Shown here: positions 8,823-19,000 of the stretch, one piece after another
Numbering within the stretch: position 1 is the stretch's first letter
Layout: every line of letters begins with the position of its first letter
Assembly: GCA_018814885.1 (NCBI GenBank)
Contig: JAHIYU010000097.1
Coordinates: 1 to 36,674, forward strand
Length of the DNA: 36,674 nt
Source of the DNA: a bacterium
Lineage (GTDB): Bacteria > Krumholzibacteriota > Krumholzibacteriia > LZORAL124-64-63
Direction: 5' to 3'
The notes under the pieces: generated by a model
What the model was told of the DNA's origin: nothing
The model's input: only the letters and a program-made list of their open reading frames with translations
The model's database searches: none
Position numbers and translations under genes: made by a program

Positions 8823-10908
8823 GAATCTCCTCACTTTTGTCGCTGTCGAGCAGCGATCTGAATCCGACGAGGTACAGATTTCCCACCGCCGTGCCCGGCA
8901 GGTAGGTCTTGTCGCTGGCCAGCTTGTCGACGACCAGCATGCCGAGGCCGCGTCCCTTCAGACGGTTCACCTTGTCCGACAGATCCGGCGGCGTCCAGCC
9001 CGCGGGGTCGAACGGCGCCCCCCGGTCCCGGATCAGGAAATGCCCCCGTAACAGGGTGGGGTCGCCCTCGCCGTCGGCGTCGGCGTCCGGCTGCCACCAG
9101 ATATCGAGTGACCGCTCCGTGTCCCCGCCGTACCCGTGCTCGGCGATGTTCGCGCAGATCTCGTACAGCCCCGTCTCGAGCAGGGCCCTCTCCTCCTCCG
9201 GGATTCCCTTCAGACCGGGTGTCATCCCGATCCACCGACCGATCTCGCCGAGCTGATCCAGATCGGCGTTCAGCTTGAGATGCAGGGCGTGGAGCAGGTT
9301 GTCCAGCAGGTCCTCGTCGCTGGTGAATCCGTTGACACGATCGGCCACCCGCCTGTGGACCGCGCCCTCGCGGCTGATGGCCAGCAGGGTGAGGTCGTCG
9401 CTCTGGGGCAGATTACCCGACCAGCGTCGGGCCCTCTCCTGCAGGGTCTTCAGCAGGGTCCGGCGGCCCGACCCGGACTTCTCCGCCAGCACCTCCACGA
9501 TCCGTCCGAAGCCGAATTCCTCCTCGGTGTGCGCGTGCGGAGCCTCGTTCAGGCCGTCCGTGTACTGCAGCGCCAGATCCCCGGACGCCAGGACGATCTC
9601 CGCGTCCTGGAGCGTGCCGGCGAGCACGCCCCCGCGCATGGCACCGATGGGGATGCCCCGGGTTTCGAACCTCTCCACCTCGCCGCTCTGCGCCCGGTAG
9701 ACGAGCAGGGGGCTGTGGGCCGCCGAGGCGTAGGTGAGCACGCCGCTCTCCGGGTTGAGGATACCGAAGAAGGCGGTCACGAAGACTCCCGGCGCCAGTT
9801 GATCGACCAGCCCGTCTTCCAGGGCGATGAGCAGTTCGCGGGGCGAATCGAAGCGGTCGCGCAGGGAGCGGATCAGCACGGCCAGCATGGACGTCACGAG
9901 ACAGCCGCCGAGACCCTTGCCGGCCACGTCGGCTATGATGCAGCCGACCCGGCCGTCGGGCAGCCGAAAGACGTCGAAGAAGTCGCCGCCGACCTCCGCG
10001 GCGGCCTGATAGGACCCTTCGATGACGAATTCGCCGGCGACCGTGTAGGACTTGGGCAGCAGGGAGAGCTGGATGTCCCGGGCCAAATCCATCTCGTGCG
10101 CCAGCCGCTCCTTCTCCACCAGGCCCCGCTGGGACTCCCGGATACGGGCGGCCATGTCGTCGACGGTATCGGCCAGCAGACCCAGTTCGGTGCGGTCGTG
10201 CATGTGCATGGGACTGTCCAGGTCGCCGCGACCGATCCTCTCGAGACCCTTGCGCAGGACGGCGACAGGACGCAGCAGCTGGCGCATCAGCAGCACGGAC
10301 ACCGTCAGGCTGACGAGCAACAGCGCGGCGGAAACCAGGAGCAGCTGACGCCTGGCCCGCGTCACCAGGGCTTCGACGGTGTCCCGGCGCAGCCCGACCA
10401 CGGCGCGGCCGAGTCGCTGGCCGTCGGTGCGCAGGGCGTCCACCGCCGCGACCAGCAGGTGGCCGCTGCCCAGGAACACCTCGCCTTCGTCCAGCTCCAG
10501 ACTCGTCTCGACCGGCACCAGGCTGTCGAGCAGGGCCAGGCTCATGCCGTACATCCGGACATCGGAGTGCCCCTTGATCGTGCCCTGGTGGTCCAGGACC
10601 GCCACCACCGCCAGGTCCGGGCGCTTCATCTGGATTTCGGACACTACGGGGTTAAGAGTGAGTTCGGGGAAGTCGTCCAGCAGGGCGTCAGCACTCAGAT
10701 GCGCCAGGTTCGAGGCCTCCAGCAGCAGACGGGCCTCGACTTCCGACGCGAGCAGCTCGCGTGTGTTCTTCTCGGACACGGCCCCGACGCCGATGACACA
10801 GATCGCGACCAGCGTCGCCGCGGCGCCGCTGACGATCAACCTCATGCTCACCACGCGCCGGGGTTTCGGCCGCCCTGCGGCCCCGACGCCCTTGCCGTCA
10901 ACGGTCAT
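8815..10908 (-). CDS. Membrane PP2C (SpoIIE-type) phosphatase fused to an RsbW-like kinase domain
   Basis: A 697-residue partner-switching regulator. Domains in order: membrane segment (about 22-44), extracytoplasmic sensor (45-187), second membrane segment (188-208), HAMP (about 209-262), SpoIIE-type PP2C phosphatase (about 275-512) and a HATPase anti-sigma kinase domain (about 535-685). PP2C metal motifs are GGDFFD (307-312), DVAGKG (327-332), YTDG (449-452) and DDLTLL (504-509). The kinase part has an N-box with E583 and N587 and GRGLGM at 652-657. The enzyme could both phosphorylate and dephosphorylate the STAS protein encoded next; Pseudomonas HsbR/HsbA has a similar domain pairing, with a receiver instead of a membrane sensor. 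The ATG overlaps the preceding stop (ATGA), with GGAGG upstream. Confidence 0.92.
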   Translation of the reverse strand: MTVDGKGVGAAGRPKPRRVVSMRLIVSGAAATLVAICVIGVGAVSEKNTRELLASEVEARLLLEASNLAHLSADALLDDFPELTLNPVVSEIQMKRPDLAVVAVLDHQGTIKGHSDVRMYGMSLALLDSLVPVETSLELDEGEVFLGSGHLLVAAVDALRTDGQRLGRAVVGLRRDTVEALVTRARRQLLLVSAALLLVSLTVSVLLMRQLLRPVAVLRKGLERIGRGDLDSPMHMHDRTELGLLADTVDDMAARIRESQRGLVEKERLAHEMDLARDIQLSLLPKSYTVAGEFVIEGSYQAAAEVGGDFFDVFRLPDGRVGCIIADVAGKGLGGCLVTSMLAVLIRSLRDRFDSPRELLIALEDGLVDQLAPGVFVTAFFGILNPESGVLTYASAAHSPLLVYRAQSGEVERFETRGIPIGAMRGGVLAGTLQDAEIVLASGDLALQYTDGLNEAPHAHTEEEFGFGRIVEVLAEKSGSGRRTLLKTLQERARRWSGNLPQSDDLTLLAISREGAVHRRVADRVNGFTSDEDLLDNLLHALHLKLNADLDQLGEIGRWIGMTPGLKGIPEEERALLETGLYEICANIAEHGYGGDTERSLDIWWQPDADADGEGDPTLLRGHFLIRDRGAPFDPAGWTPPDLSDKVNRLKGRGLGMLVVDKLASDKTYLPGTAVGNLYLVGFRSLLDSDKSEEIHV

Positions 10909-13007
10909 CGCACACCTCCGGCGCCGTCCCTGCTGCTATCCTGCAGCGCGCGGATCCGCGCCTGCTGTTGCCGTGCGCGCTCGAGATAGCCCTGGGTGCG
11001 CGGATCGTCCGGCGCCACGCGCAAGGCCTGCTCCCAGATCTTGACCGCGCCGGCCAGATCGCCCGCGGCGTAGGCCGCCATTCCGCGCGTCAGGTATTCC
11101 TCGCGCAGGGCATCGCAGACCTCCTGGCCGTGCGGGTTCTCGGACCACACCAGTTCCCAGATGCGCACGGCCTCGTCGGCGTCGCCGGCGTCGAAGAGCT
11201 CGCGGGCGCGACGCGAGAGGGCCGCGAGTTCCTGGCGGCGACTGGCGCTGAGCGTCGGCGGGAGCGCGCCCGTCCCGGTCTTGGCGTCGGCCCGCACGGG
11301 CGGTTCGTTGCCGAGGGCCGCCAGCTGCGCCGCCATCTCGTGCTCGCGTTGCCGACGCTCCTGCTCGTAGGCGAGTTGGCGACGGCGCTCGCCGATGGAA
11401 GAGCGCAGGCTGGACAGCGTGTCCGCGGGAGCGCCCAGCGACGCCGCCCTCGCGACCGCCGCCTCGGCCTCGTCGACCAGCCCCACCCGGACCAGGCTTC
11501 GCGCCTCGCCGCAGACGGCCGCCAGACGCTGGGTCCGCTTGCGCTGGACCCGGTCGAGCATGGCCAGGATGTCCGCGTCCTGCGGGGCGAGCCCCAGGGC
11601 CTCGGCGAAGAGCCCGTGGGCCTCGTCGAGCTCGTCGGCGACGAAGGCGTCGAGGCCGCGCGCGTAGAGATCCTCGATGTCGTGCGAACGCCTGGCGCTC
11701 ACCGCGCTCAGGTCGCGCAGGCGCTGCAGTTCGGCCTGGGCCACGGTATCCTGCGGCGCCTTGGCCGTGAGCTGGCCGAGCGTGATGATGGCCGAGGCCA
11801 GGTCGCCCGCCTGCACCTGCACGCGGGCCAGGTCGCCGAGCACCTCGAGCTCCAGGGCCGCGGCCTGGGCGTTGTCGGGATCGAGCAGGCGCGACATCGA
11901 CAGGCGGTCCAGGGCGTTGGAGTGGTCCCCGGCCGAGAAGGCGCTGCGGGCGGAGGCGAGCAGCTGCTCGCGTCGCGCGCGATCGCTCTCGGCGAAGGCC
12001 CGGTCCATCTGCAGGCGTTGATCCTCGGCGGCCCGCGCCAGGGCGTCATGGCGGACCTGGTCCACCGGCGGCCCGTGCAGGAAGCTCACGCCGAGCCGCT
12101 TCACCGCGCCCAGGCGATGATCCTCGAAGGCGAAGTCGACGAGCACGTCCCGCCAGCGCAGCCCGAAGCCGGCGGTCAGGGTGCCGGCCAGGACGCCCAG
12201 ACGCAACGCGGCCTGGTCGCGATAGTCTACCTCGGCGCCCAGGTGCAGGCGCGAGTCCATGCCCGCCGTCTTTTCCAAGTCCAGCGAGAGCAGACCCCGG
12301 AGCGTCTCGCCGAGCGGACGGCGCCAGGCGGTGCCGAGGCGCATGGCGCGGGGGTCCGGCACGCTCTCCACGTCGAGGCGGACCGACGGCTCGACCAGGT
12401 TGCGGATTGCCAGGCCCAGGGTCCAGGCCCGGGCCGCGGGCGAATCGCCGCCCCGCAGCACGAGCGGATGCACGAGCACGCCGGCGTCGATGCCGAAGCC
12501 GCTGCCCGCGTAGCCCGCCAGGCTATGCCGCTGCAGCTTGAAGCCGCCGCCGACGTTCACGCCGGACCGGAGGGCGCGGGCGTATGCGAGCAGGATCTCG
12601 AGTTCCTGGTCCTTCAGATCGTCGGCCAGCAGGACGTTGCGATCGTCTCGGGATTCGATGCCGTCCACGCCGAAAGTGCGGAGTGTCAGCGAGGCGTTGC
12701 CCAGGCGCCAGTGCGGGTAGGCCAGGGAGACGTACTTCTCCGAGAACCCCATCCCGAAGAGGTTCGTGCTGGTGAACTCGACGTGCCGGCGGTCGAGCAG
12801 GGCAAGCCCGGCCGGATTCCAGAGCGCGGCGCTCGCGTCGTCGGCGATGGCCGCGTACGCGCCGCCCAGGCCGATGGCGCGGTTGCCGGCGCCCAGGGCG
12901 AAGACCGAGCGTACGCCGCCGTCGTCCGGAAGCGCGAACGCCGGCGCGGCGGCGAGGACCGACAGCACGGCCAGCAGCAGGACGATGACGGGACCGCGCC
13001 GTCTCAT
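10905..13007 (-). CDS. PorV/UPF0164-like outer-membrane barrel fused to TPR repeats
   Basis: A 700-residue exported protein. The signal peptide (1-25, ending PAFA) is followed by a barrel region (about 37-312) that opens with the family signature GAGNRAIGLGGAYAA and ALWNPAGLA. Such barrels include PorV, the type IX secretion component that carries C-terminal-domain cargo to the cell-surface attachment complex. Residues about 345-690 are helical with TPR-type repeats (for example ALDRLSMSRLLDPDNAQA, AVKIWEQALRVAPDDP), an unusual extension. The ATG at 13007-13005 overlaps the stop of the giant cargo-like gene (ATGA). The open frame continues far upstream, but that part is only the antisense shadow of the giant gene in another frame and lacks a signal peptide. 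The PorV role is inferred from fold and context. Confidence 0.82.
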   Translation of the reverse strand: MRRRGPVIVLLLAVLSVLAAAPAFALPDDGGVRSVFALGAGNRAIGLGGAYAAIADDASAALWNPAGLALLDRRHVEFTSTNLFGMGFSEKYVSLAYPHWRLGNASLTLRTFGVDGIESRDDRNVLLADDLKDQELEILLAYARALRSGVNVGGGFKLQRHSLAGYAGSGFGIDAGVLVHPLVLRGGDSPAARAWTLGLAIRNLVEPSVRLDVESVPDPRAMRLGTAWRRPLGETLRGLLSLDLEKTAGMDSRLHLGAEVDYRDQAALRLGVLAGTLTAGFGLRWRDVLVDFAFEDHRLGAVKRLGVSFLHGPPVDQVRHDALARAAEDQRLQMDRAFAESDRARREQLLASARSAFSAGDHSNALDRLSMSRLLDPDNAQAAALELEVLGDLARVQVQAGDLASAIITLGQLTAKAPQDTVAQAELQRLRDLSAVSARRSHDIEDLYARGLDAFVADELDEAHGLFAEALGLAPQDADILAMLDRVQRKRTQRLAAVCGEARSLVRVGLVDEAEAAVARAASLGAPADTLSSLRSSIGERRRQLAYEQERRQREHEMAAQLAALGNEPPVRADAKTGTGALPPTLSASRRQELAALSRRARELFDAGDADEAVRIWELVWSENPHGQEVCDALREEYLTRGMAAYAAGDLAGAVKIWEQALRVAPDDPRTQGYLERARQQQARIRALQDSSRDGAGGVR

Positions 13008-16000
13008 CTCACCACCGCCACTTTCCGCCGCAGCAGGGTCGACGTCCCGTCGTCTCCCCCGACCGACAGTTCGGCCACATAGACGCCGTTGCGCACCACG
13101 TCGCCGCGTCCGTTGCGACCGTCCCAGGTCACGTCCTGATGGAGCCCCGCGGCCAGCGCGGCGCCGTCGAGCAGGGTGCGCACCAGTTCGCCGCGCGGCG
13201 TGTAGAGGCGCAGATCCACCGTCGCGCCGCCGCCGAGGACGAACACGAAGGCGGTGCGTTCGCGTCCCGCCGCGAAGGGATTCGGGAAGTTGCTGTAGCT
13301 CTCTTCGAGGGTGGCCGCGGTCAGCGTCCCCGCTTCTGTCCAGAACGGAAACACCTGGCCCGGCGCGGGCAGGATCCTCACCGCGACCAGTTCGCCCTCG
13401 GGCTGGCGGGCCGAGATGTCGTCCAGGGCGAGGCCCAGCGAGATCGACGCGGCGGCGGGATTCTCCACCAGGATCATGCGGATCTCGAGCGTCCCCGCAG
13501 CGCCGGGCCCTAGTTCGAGCACCTCGTAGGGCGTGATCACGGCGGTCGTGTCGCTGCGGGACAGGGGACCGCTCGTGCCCCAGGGAGCGCCTTCCAGGTA
13601 GGCCAGGATCTCGCCGGCGAGATCGCCGAGCGCCGTTTCCGTCTTCGCGGAGCCGCGGGCCCGCAGGGCGACCCCGTCGACCACGAGATTGCCGGCGTTG
13701 GCCGGCGCCGGATTCGCGAGTCCGAGCCGCATGACGGCGGTCTCTCCGGCCAGGGCGGAGATCACGGCCGGCATCAGGTCTTCGGCCGACACGATCAGTT
13801 CGTCGGAGGCGACCCGGATCATGCGCGGCCCGCTGGACAGGGGCACCACCACGCCGGCGTCGGCGGTGACCGTGACGGGCGTGTGCAGGTGAGCGTCGAC
13901 CGCCCGGACGCCCTCCGGCGCGAGCAGGAAGGAGAAGACCTCGACGCCGGAGCCGCTCAGCAGATCGACGGCAACGCCAAGGGTAATACTGGACGACGGC
14001 GCCACGATCACCCCAGCCACGGGCACCGCGACGTACCCGTCGATATTCCCGTTGCTCAAGGCCGCGCCGACCACGTCCCCGCCGGAAAGGACCGTGACGC
14101 GGTGCAAGAAGGTCTCCGTCCCCAGGCCGGCGCCCGTCCCGTCGACGCACTGCAGCCGCAACGTGTCGACCGCCACCGGCGCCGTGCCGGCCGACGCCGG
14201 ATGGCGCAGATCGACCTCGAGCACCGGCTGGCCCAGAGCTCCCTCGGTCAGCGTGGGCGGACCGCTCGGACGCCCGCCCAGATGGACCAGCGTCGCGGGG
14301 ATCACGATGTCGAAGGGCGCGGCGAGCAGCGGGAACGGATCGGCGACCACTGGTACCGGCACGCCCGAATTCGCGTCCCGCGCGTCCCAGTACTCCGCGT
14401 CGTCGACCGCGAGCCGGTACATGCCGACGGGGGCTTCCGGACGCAGATTGCCGCGGATCTCCAGCTCGACCGACTGGCCGGCAGCGACGGCCACGGGCGT
14501 GCTCACCGGCAGGGCGAAGGGCTGTCCCAGGCCGGGTTCTACGTCCAGCCAGGCCAGCTGGTCGCCGCCGACCCACACGCTGAGCCCGGCCAGCACCGCG
14601 GCCGGGTCGGCCAGGGGCAGATCATCGGCGCCGAACAGGGACACCGCGGCCACGCCGAGCTGGATGCCCGCGTCGAGCTCGGTCTCGCCGGGATTGGTCA
14701 CGGACAGGCCGGCCAGCCTCACCCCGGCCTGTCCCAGGCTCGCCTCGGGATCGCCCGCCGCGCCCGCCGTCACGTGCAGCGCCGCAGCTCCATCCACGAC
14801 CCGGGTCAACTCGGACATCACGGGGTACGCGCCTGTCTCCAACACGACCTCGACGGCGCTGCCCGCCACCACGTCGGTGGCCGTCAGGCCGGTCTGCGCC
14901 AGCACCAGGCGGAACTCCGCCCCGGCCGCGCCGATCGCGACGTCGAGGTTGATGGTGATCACGCTGCCGGCGCCCGGCTGCAGGACGAGATCAGCGGTGG
15001 GCGACAGGTCGAGTTCGGGGCCGTCGTCCTCGCCGACGACGTGGGAATGCAGCAGCACGCCGTCCGCGCGCATCTTGACGCCGGTGAGCAGGCCGCCGGC
15101 CAGGACCGGCTGGCCGAACCCGTCCTCGAGGCCGACGACAAGACCTACGATGCGCACGGCGGCCGAGCCTGCGTCGCCGGGATGTGCGAGTTCGAGCGTC
15201 AGGGCGCTGACGTCGGTCTGGCCGCCGTTGACCGCGAACGGCAGCTGGGAGAGCGTCGACATCACCAGGCTGGGCGGCGGCGCGACAATCAGGATCGGAC
15301 CGCTGGAGATGGGCAGCGAGATCAGCGGCGCTCCGCCGGGTGTCGTGCCGCCCGCCGTGCCCGACAGCACGACGGTGCCGACGGTCCCGGCCGCGAAGGT
15401 CCAGGCGAAGGTGTCGATTTCTCCCGGCGCCAGGTCGAAGGCGCCGGGGTCCGGCCCGCCCGTCGGAATCAGGCCACCGTCGCCCGTCATGGCCAGCGCC
15501 GAGGGGACGATGCCCTCTACGGCCTCGATGCCAGAGTTGCGGACGGCCATGCGGACGTTCACCTGCTGCCCCGTGATCACCTCGGCGGGAGCGGCCTCGA
15601 GGGCGACCTGCAGGGGGGCACGGCTCAGCAGCAGCGTCCCCCCGGGTGCGATCCCGACGTCTAGCGGTCCGTCGTTGTTCGAGGCGTACTGCAGCCCATC
15701 GACCGGCAGCGCCAGCAGCACCGTGGTCGAATCCGTGAAGGCGGCGGCGCCGATGACGCCCACGTAGAGGCGCGCGCCGGCGGCCCCGACCGGCTCGCCC
15801 AGGCCGCCGGCGACCCACAGGCCGTCCTGCGGGACCAGCGCACCGAGATCGAGATCATCCGCGCCTTCGCCGGCGCCGGCGTCGAACGCACCGTCGCCGC
15901 CGTCGCGCCACAGGCGCAGCTCGGCGAGGTCGCCGGCTGTCGCGGAGCCGAGGTTGTCACAGCTCAAGCGCTCCAGCACGTCGTCGGCGTGGCCGTTGCG

Positions 16001-19000
16001 GGGCACCGTCAGGTCGAGGGCGATCACAGGCCCCTCCCCGGGGGCGACCGAGCGCGAGGGCACCGGCCTCGCCGTCACGGCCGACGCGAGCAGCCCGTCC
16101 ACCACCAGTCCGCCCGAACCCAGGGGCCAGTTGCCGGCCAGCTCGGCGTTTTCGGCGAACTGCACGTCCACGGCGCTGGTGATCGCCGCGGCGACGTTGT
16201 CGCCGTCGGCCGCGTCCTCGGAGGACAGGCGTGCGGTGACGAAGAGGTGGCGCGTCGTCGAAGGCGGCACGGCCCAACCGAGTCCGCCGAAGACGGCGGT
16301 TCCATCGATCAGGCTGGCGGCGCCGAGCACTTCGGTCGCGTCGCCCACGGTGTAGGCCCCGTCGTGGTCCGCATCGTCCCGGAGCAGGAGCTGCGAGACC
16401 ACGCCGTCCAGGACGGCCTGATCCTCCGTGTACGGAGAGGTGACCGATCCGGTCACCCTGAGGCCCGTCAGGGTCCGCGGTTCGTCGAAGGTGTTGGTCG
16501 CGGTTAGATGGAGCAGCAGGGATTCGCCGCCGTCCGGGCGTACGCTGCGCCAGGGGATCGTGGCCGCCGACAGCCAGAGGCGGTCGGTGCCGCTGACGAC
16601 CTGTGCGAAGGGGTTGACCAGCGGCGCGTCGAGCGGACCGTCGGCGCCCCCGCCGGTCGTCACGCCCCCCACCGGGATCGCCAGCTGTACGCTCCGCTGC
16701 CCCTCCGCCGACGGAGCGGCGTCGACCGAGATCATCACGCGGACGCCGCCGACGGGCACGGTCCGCGAGAGGCCGGCCAGGATCCAGCGGTCTCCCGTCC
16801 ACGCCAGCTCGCCGAGCTGTTCGTCGCTGATCGTGGAGAAACTGCCGTCGCCGTCGTCCAGCCAGGCTCGGACCGCGGCGATTTCCGAGACGGGCCGCGC
16901 GGTGCCCAGATTGACGACCGACAGTGCGTTCAGGACGTGGGGCGCGTACCCGTCGGCGGGCAGGATCGTCTTCAGGGCGAGATGGTGGGTGCCGCCGGGC
17001 GCCAGCACGCCGGCGTCCACGGGTTCCACCGTCGCCTGGGCCGCCACGAAGCCATCGACGACGAATGCGGACGAGGTCGTCAGCGGCCAGGTTGCATTTG
17101 TCGTAACCGTGCGTGTGTAAACCAGATCCGTCTCTTCATTCAGAGTCAACCCGAAGCTGTCGCCATCATGGGACGTCGCCGAGGCGGCACCGGCCGCCAC
17201 CAGCCTGACCGTGTCGCCGGGCGCCAGCGTCACGTCGAGACCGGTGAAGGTAACCGCGCCGTCGAGCCAGCCGGCCTCCGTAGCCGCCACCAGGATCCGG
17301 CCGCCGTCGACGAGACGCCAGAGGGACAGGCGCGCCCACGAGGCGTCGAGCTGGGCCTGGGTGCCACCGCCGACGGTGGCGTTGACGAGCGTCATGACGT
17401 CCAGCGTGTCGGGCACAACGGACCAGTTCACGAATTCGAGGGCGAGCACGTCCACGGCGGCGCCGAGCGGATAGACCGGCGCGTCCGGCAGCGCGGTCGC
17501 CGACGCCAGCACGTGCCCCTCGCCCGGCAACGCCACCTCGACCTCCACGTCGACCGCGTCGTTGTCGGGGACCGGATCGACCTGGTCCAGATCGATGACG
17601 CGGGCGCGATGCAGGAGGCGGGAACCGCCCGTCCGCTCGTCGACCCGGACGGTGAGGAACAGCTCGCGTCCCTCGTCGGCCTCCAGGGCGCCCACAGTCC
17701 AGATCCCGGTCTCGGCGTCGAATCCCGCCTCGGGCTCCACCGCGAGCAGGCTCAGCCCCGCGCCGAGCGAATCGCGCACGGCCACGCTTGTAGCGTCGTT
17801 GGTCCCGTGATTCGTGACCAGGAGCCGGTAGCGCAAGGTGTCGCCCTCTGCCGGTGTCGCGTCGTCGACCGTCATCGCCAGGCCGAGATCGGCGCCTTCC
17901 ACCGCGATCTCGTTCACGGCCACGTCGTCGTCCGGCTGGGTATCCTCTTCGGGACCCGCGACAACACGCGCGACGTGACGCAACAACTGCCCGGTGGTGT
18001 TCTCCAGCACGCGGGTACGCACGAAGAGCACGCGCGGAGTCCGTGATTCCACCTGGTCCACGTCCCAGAGCCAGACGCCGCCCATCCCCTGGGTGAAGGT
18101 CTCCGTCGGCGGCGTGTGCGAGATGTACGCGAGTCCTGCGGGGAGGGTGTCGACGACCGTGACGCTCGTCGCGGCGTCCGGCCCTAGGTTGTTCACCAAG
18201 AGGGTGAAGTTGATGTCGTCCCCCTCGTTCGGCGTGGTCACGTCGACGAAGGAGACGAGCCCCAGGCCGGCGCCGAGCACGTGCAGCGTCGCGAGGGCAC
18301 GATCGTTGCCCGGGTCGCGGTCGGACTGGTCCGAGGCCGTGAGGGTGACCGAGCCCGCCAGGTCGGCCCCGCCGTTGCCCGGCAGCACACCGGTCCGCAA
18401 CGTCAGCGCGACGGTCTCCGACGGCGCCAGTGCCGGCACCGACCAGACCCCCGTGCCCGGTTCGTAGATGCCGGCCTGGGCGCTCCAACCGGTCAGGACC
18501 AGGCCCTCGGGCAGCGTGTCCCGCAGCGCCACGCCGGTGGCGGGACTGGGACCCAGGTTGACCAGCGCGACCGTCCAGGCGACCTCGTCGCCCACGTTGG
18601 CGGCATCGTGGTCGAGCGCCAGCGCGACCGAGAGGTCGGCATCCGGCTTTATGCGCAGCTCCACGGCGTCGCTCTCGTCCCCTGGCGCCGGATCGTCCTG
18701 GTCGACCTCGTCCACGGTGAGGGATACCGTCAAGGTGTCGCCGATGGCCTCCTGGCCCACCGCGACGTTGACCACGAGTTCGGCGAGTCCCCCCATCGCC
18801 AGCTCGCCCACGACCCAGCGACCGCCCTGGGGGTCGTAGCCGCCGGGCATGGAAGAGACGAAGGCGAGCTCGGGGGGCAGGTCCTGCCGGAGTACCACGC
18901 CGGTGGCCGTGTCGGGTCCCAGGTTTCGGACCGACAGCGTCAGGGCCACCTTGTCGCCCAGGGAGGGTTCGGGGTCGTCCACCGCCAGATCCACCCTCAG

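Noticed and set aside
9136..10989. A 617-codon open frame on the plus strand
   Set aside because: It is the antisense shadow of the phosphatase/kinase gene: low-complexity Gln/Arg/Ala-rich product with no domain, caused by high G+C at third positions.
13008..14576. A 520-codon upstream extension of the PorV-like protein
   Set aside because: The extension is Arg/Gly-rich shadow sequence of the giant gene in another frame. The signal peptide starts at 13007 right at an ATGA overlap.
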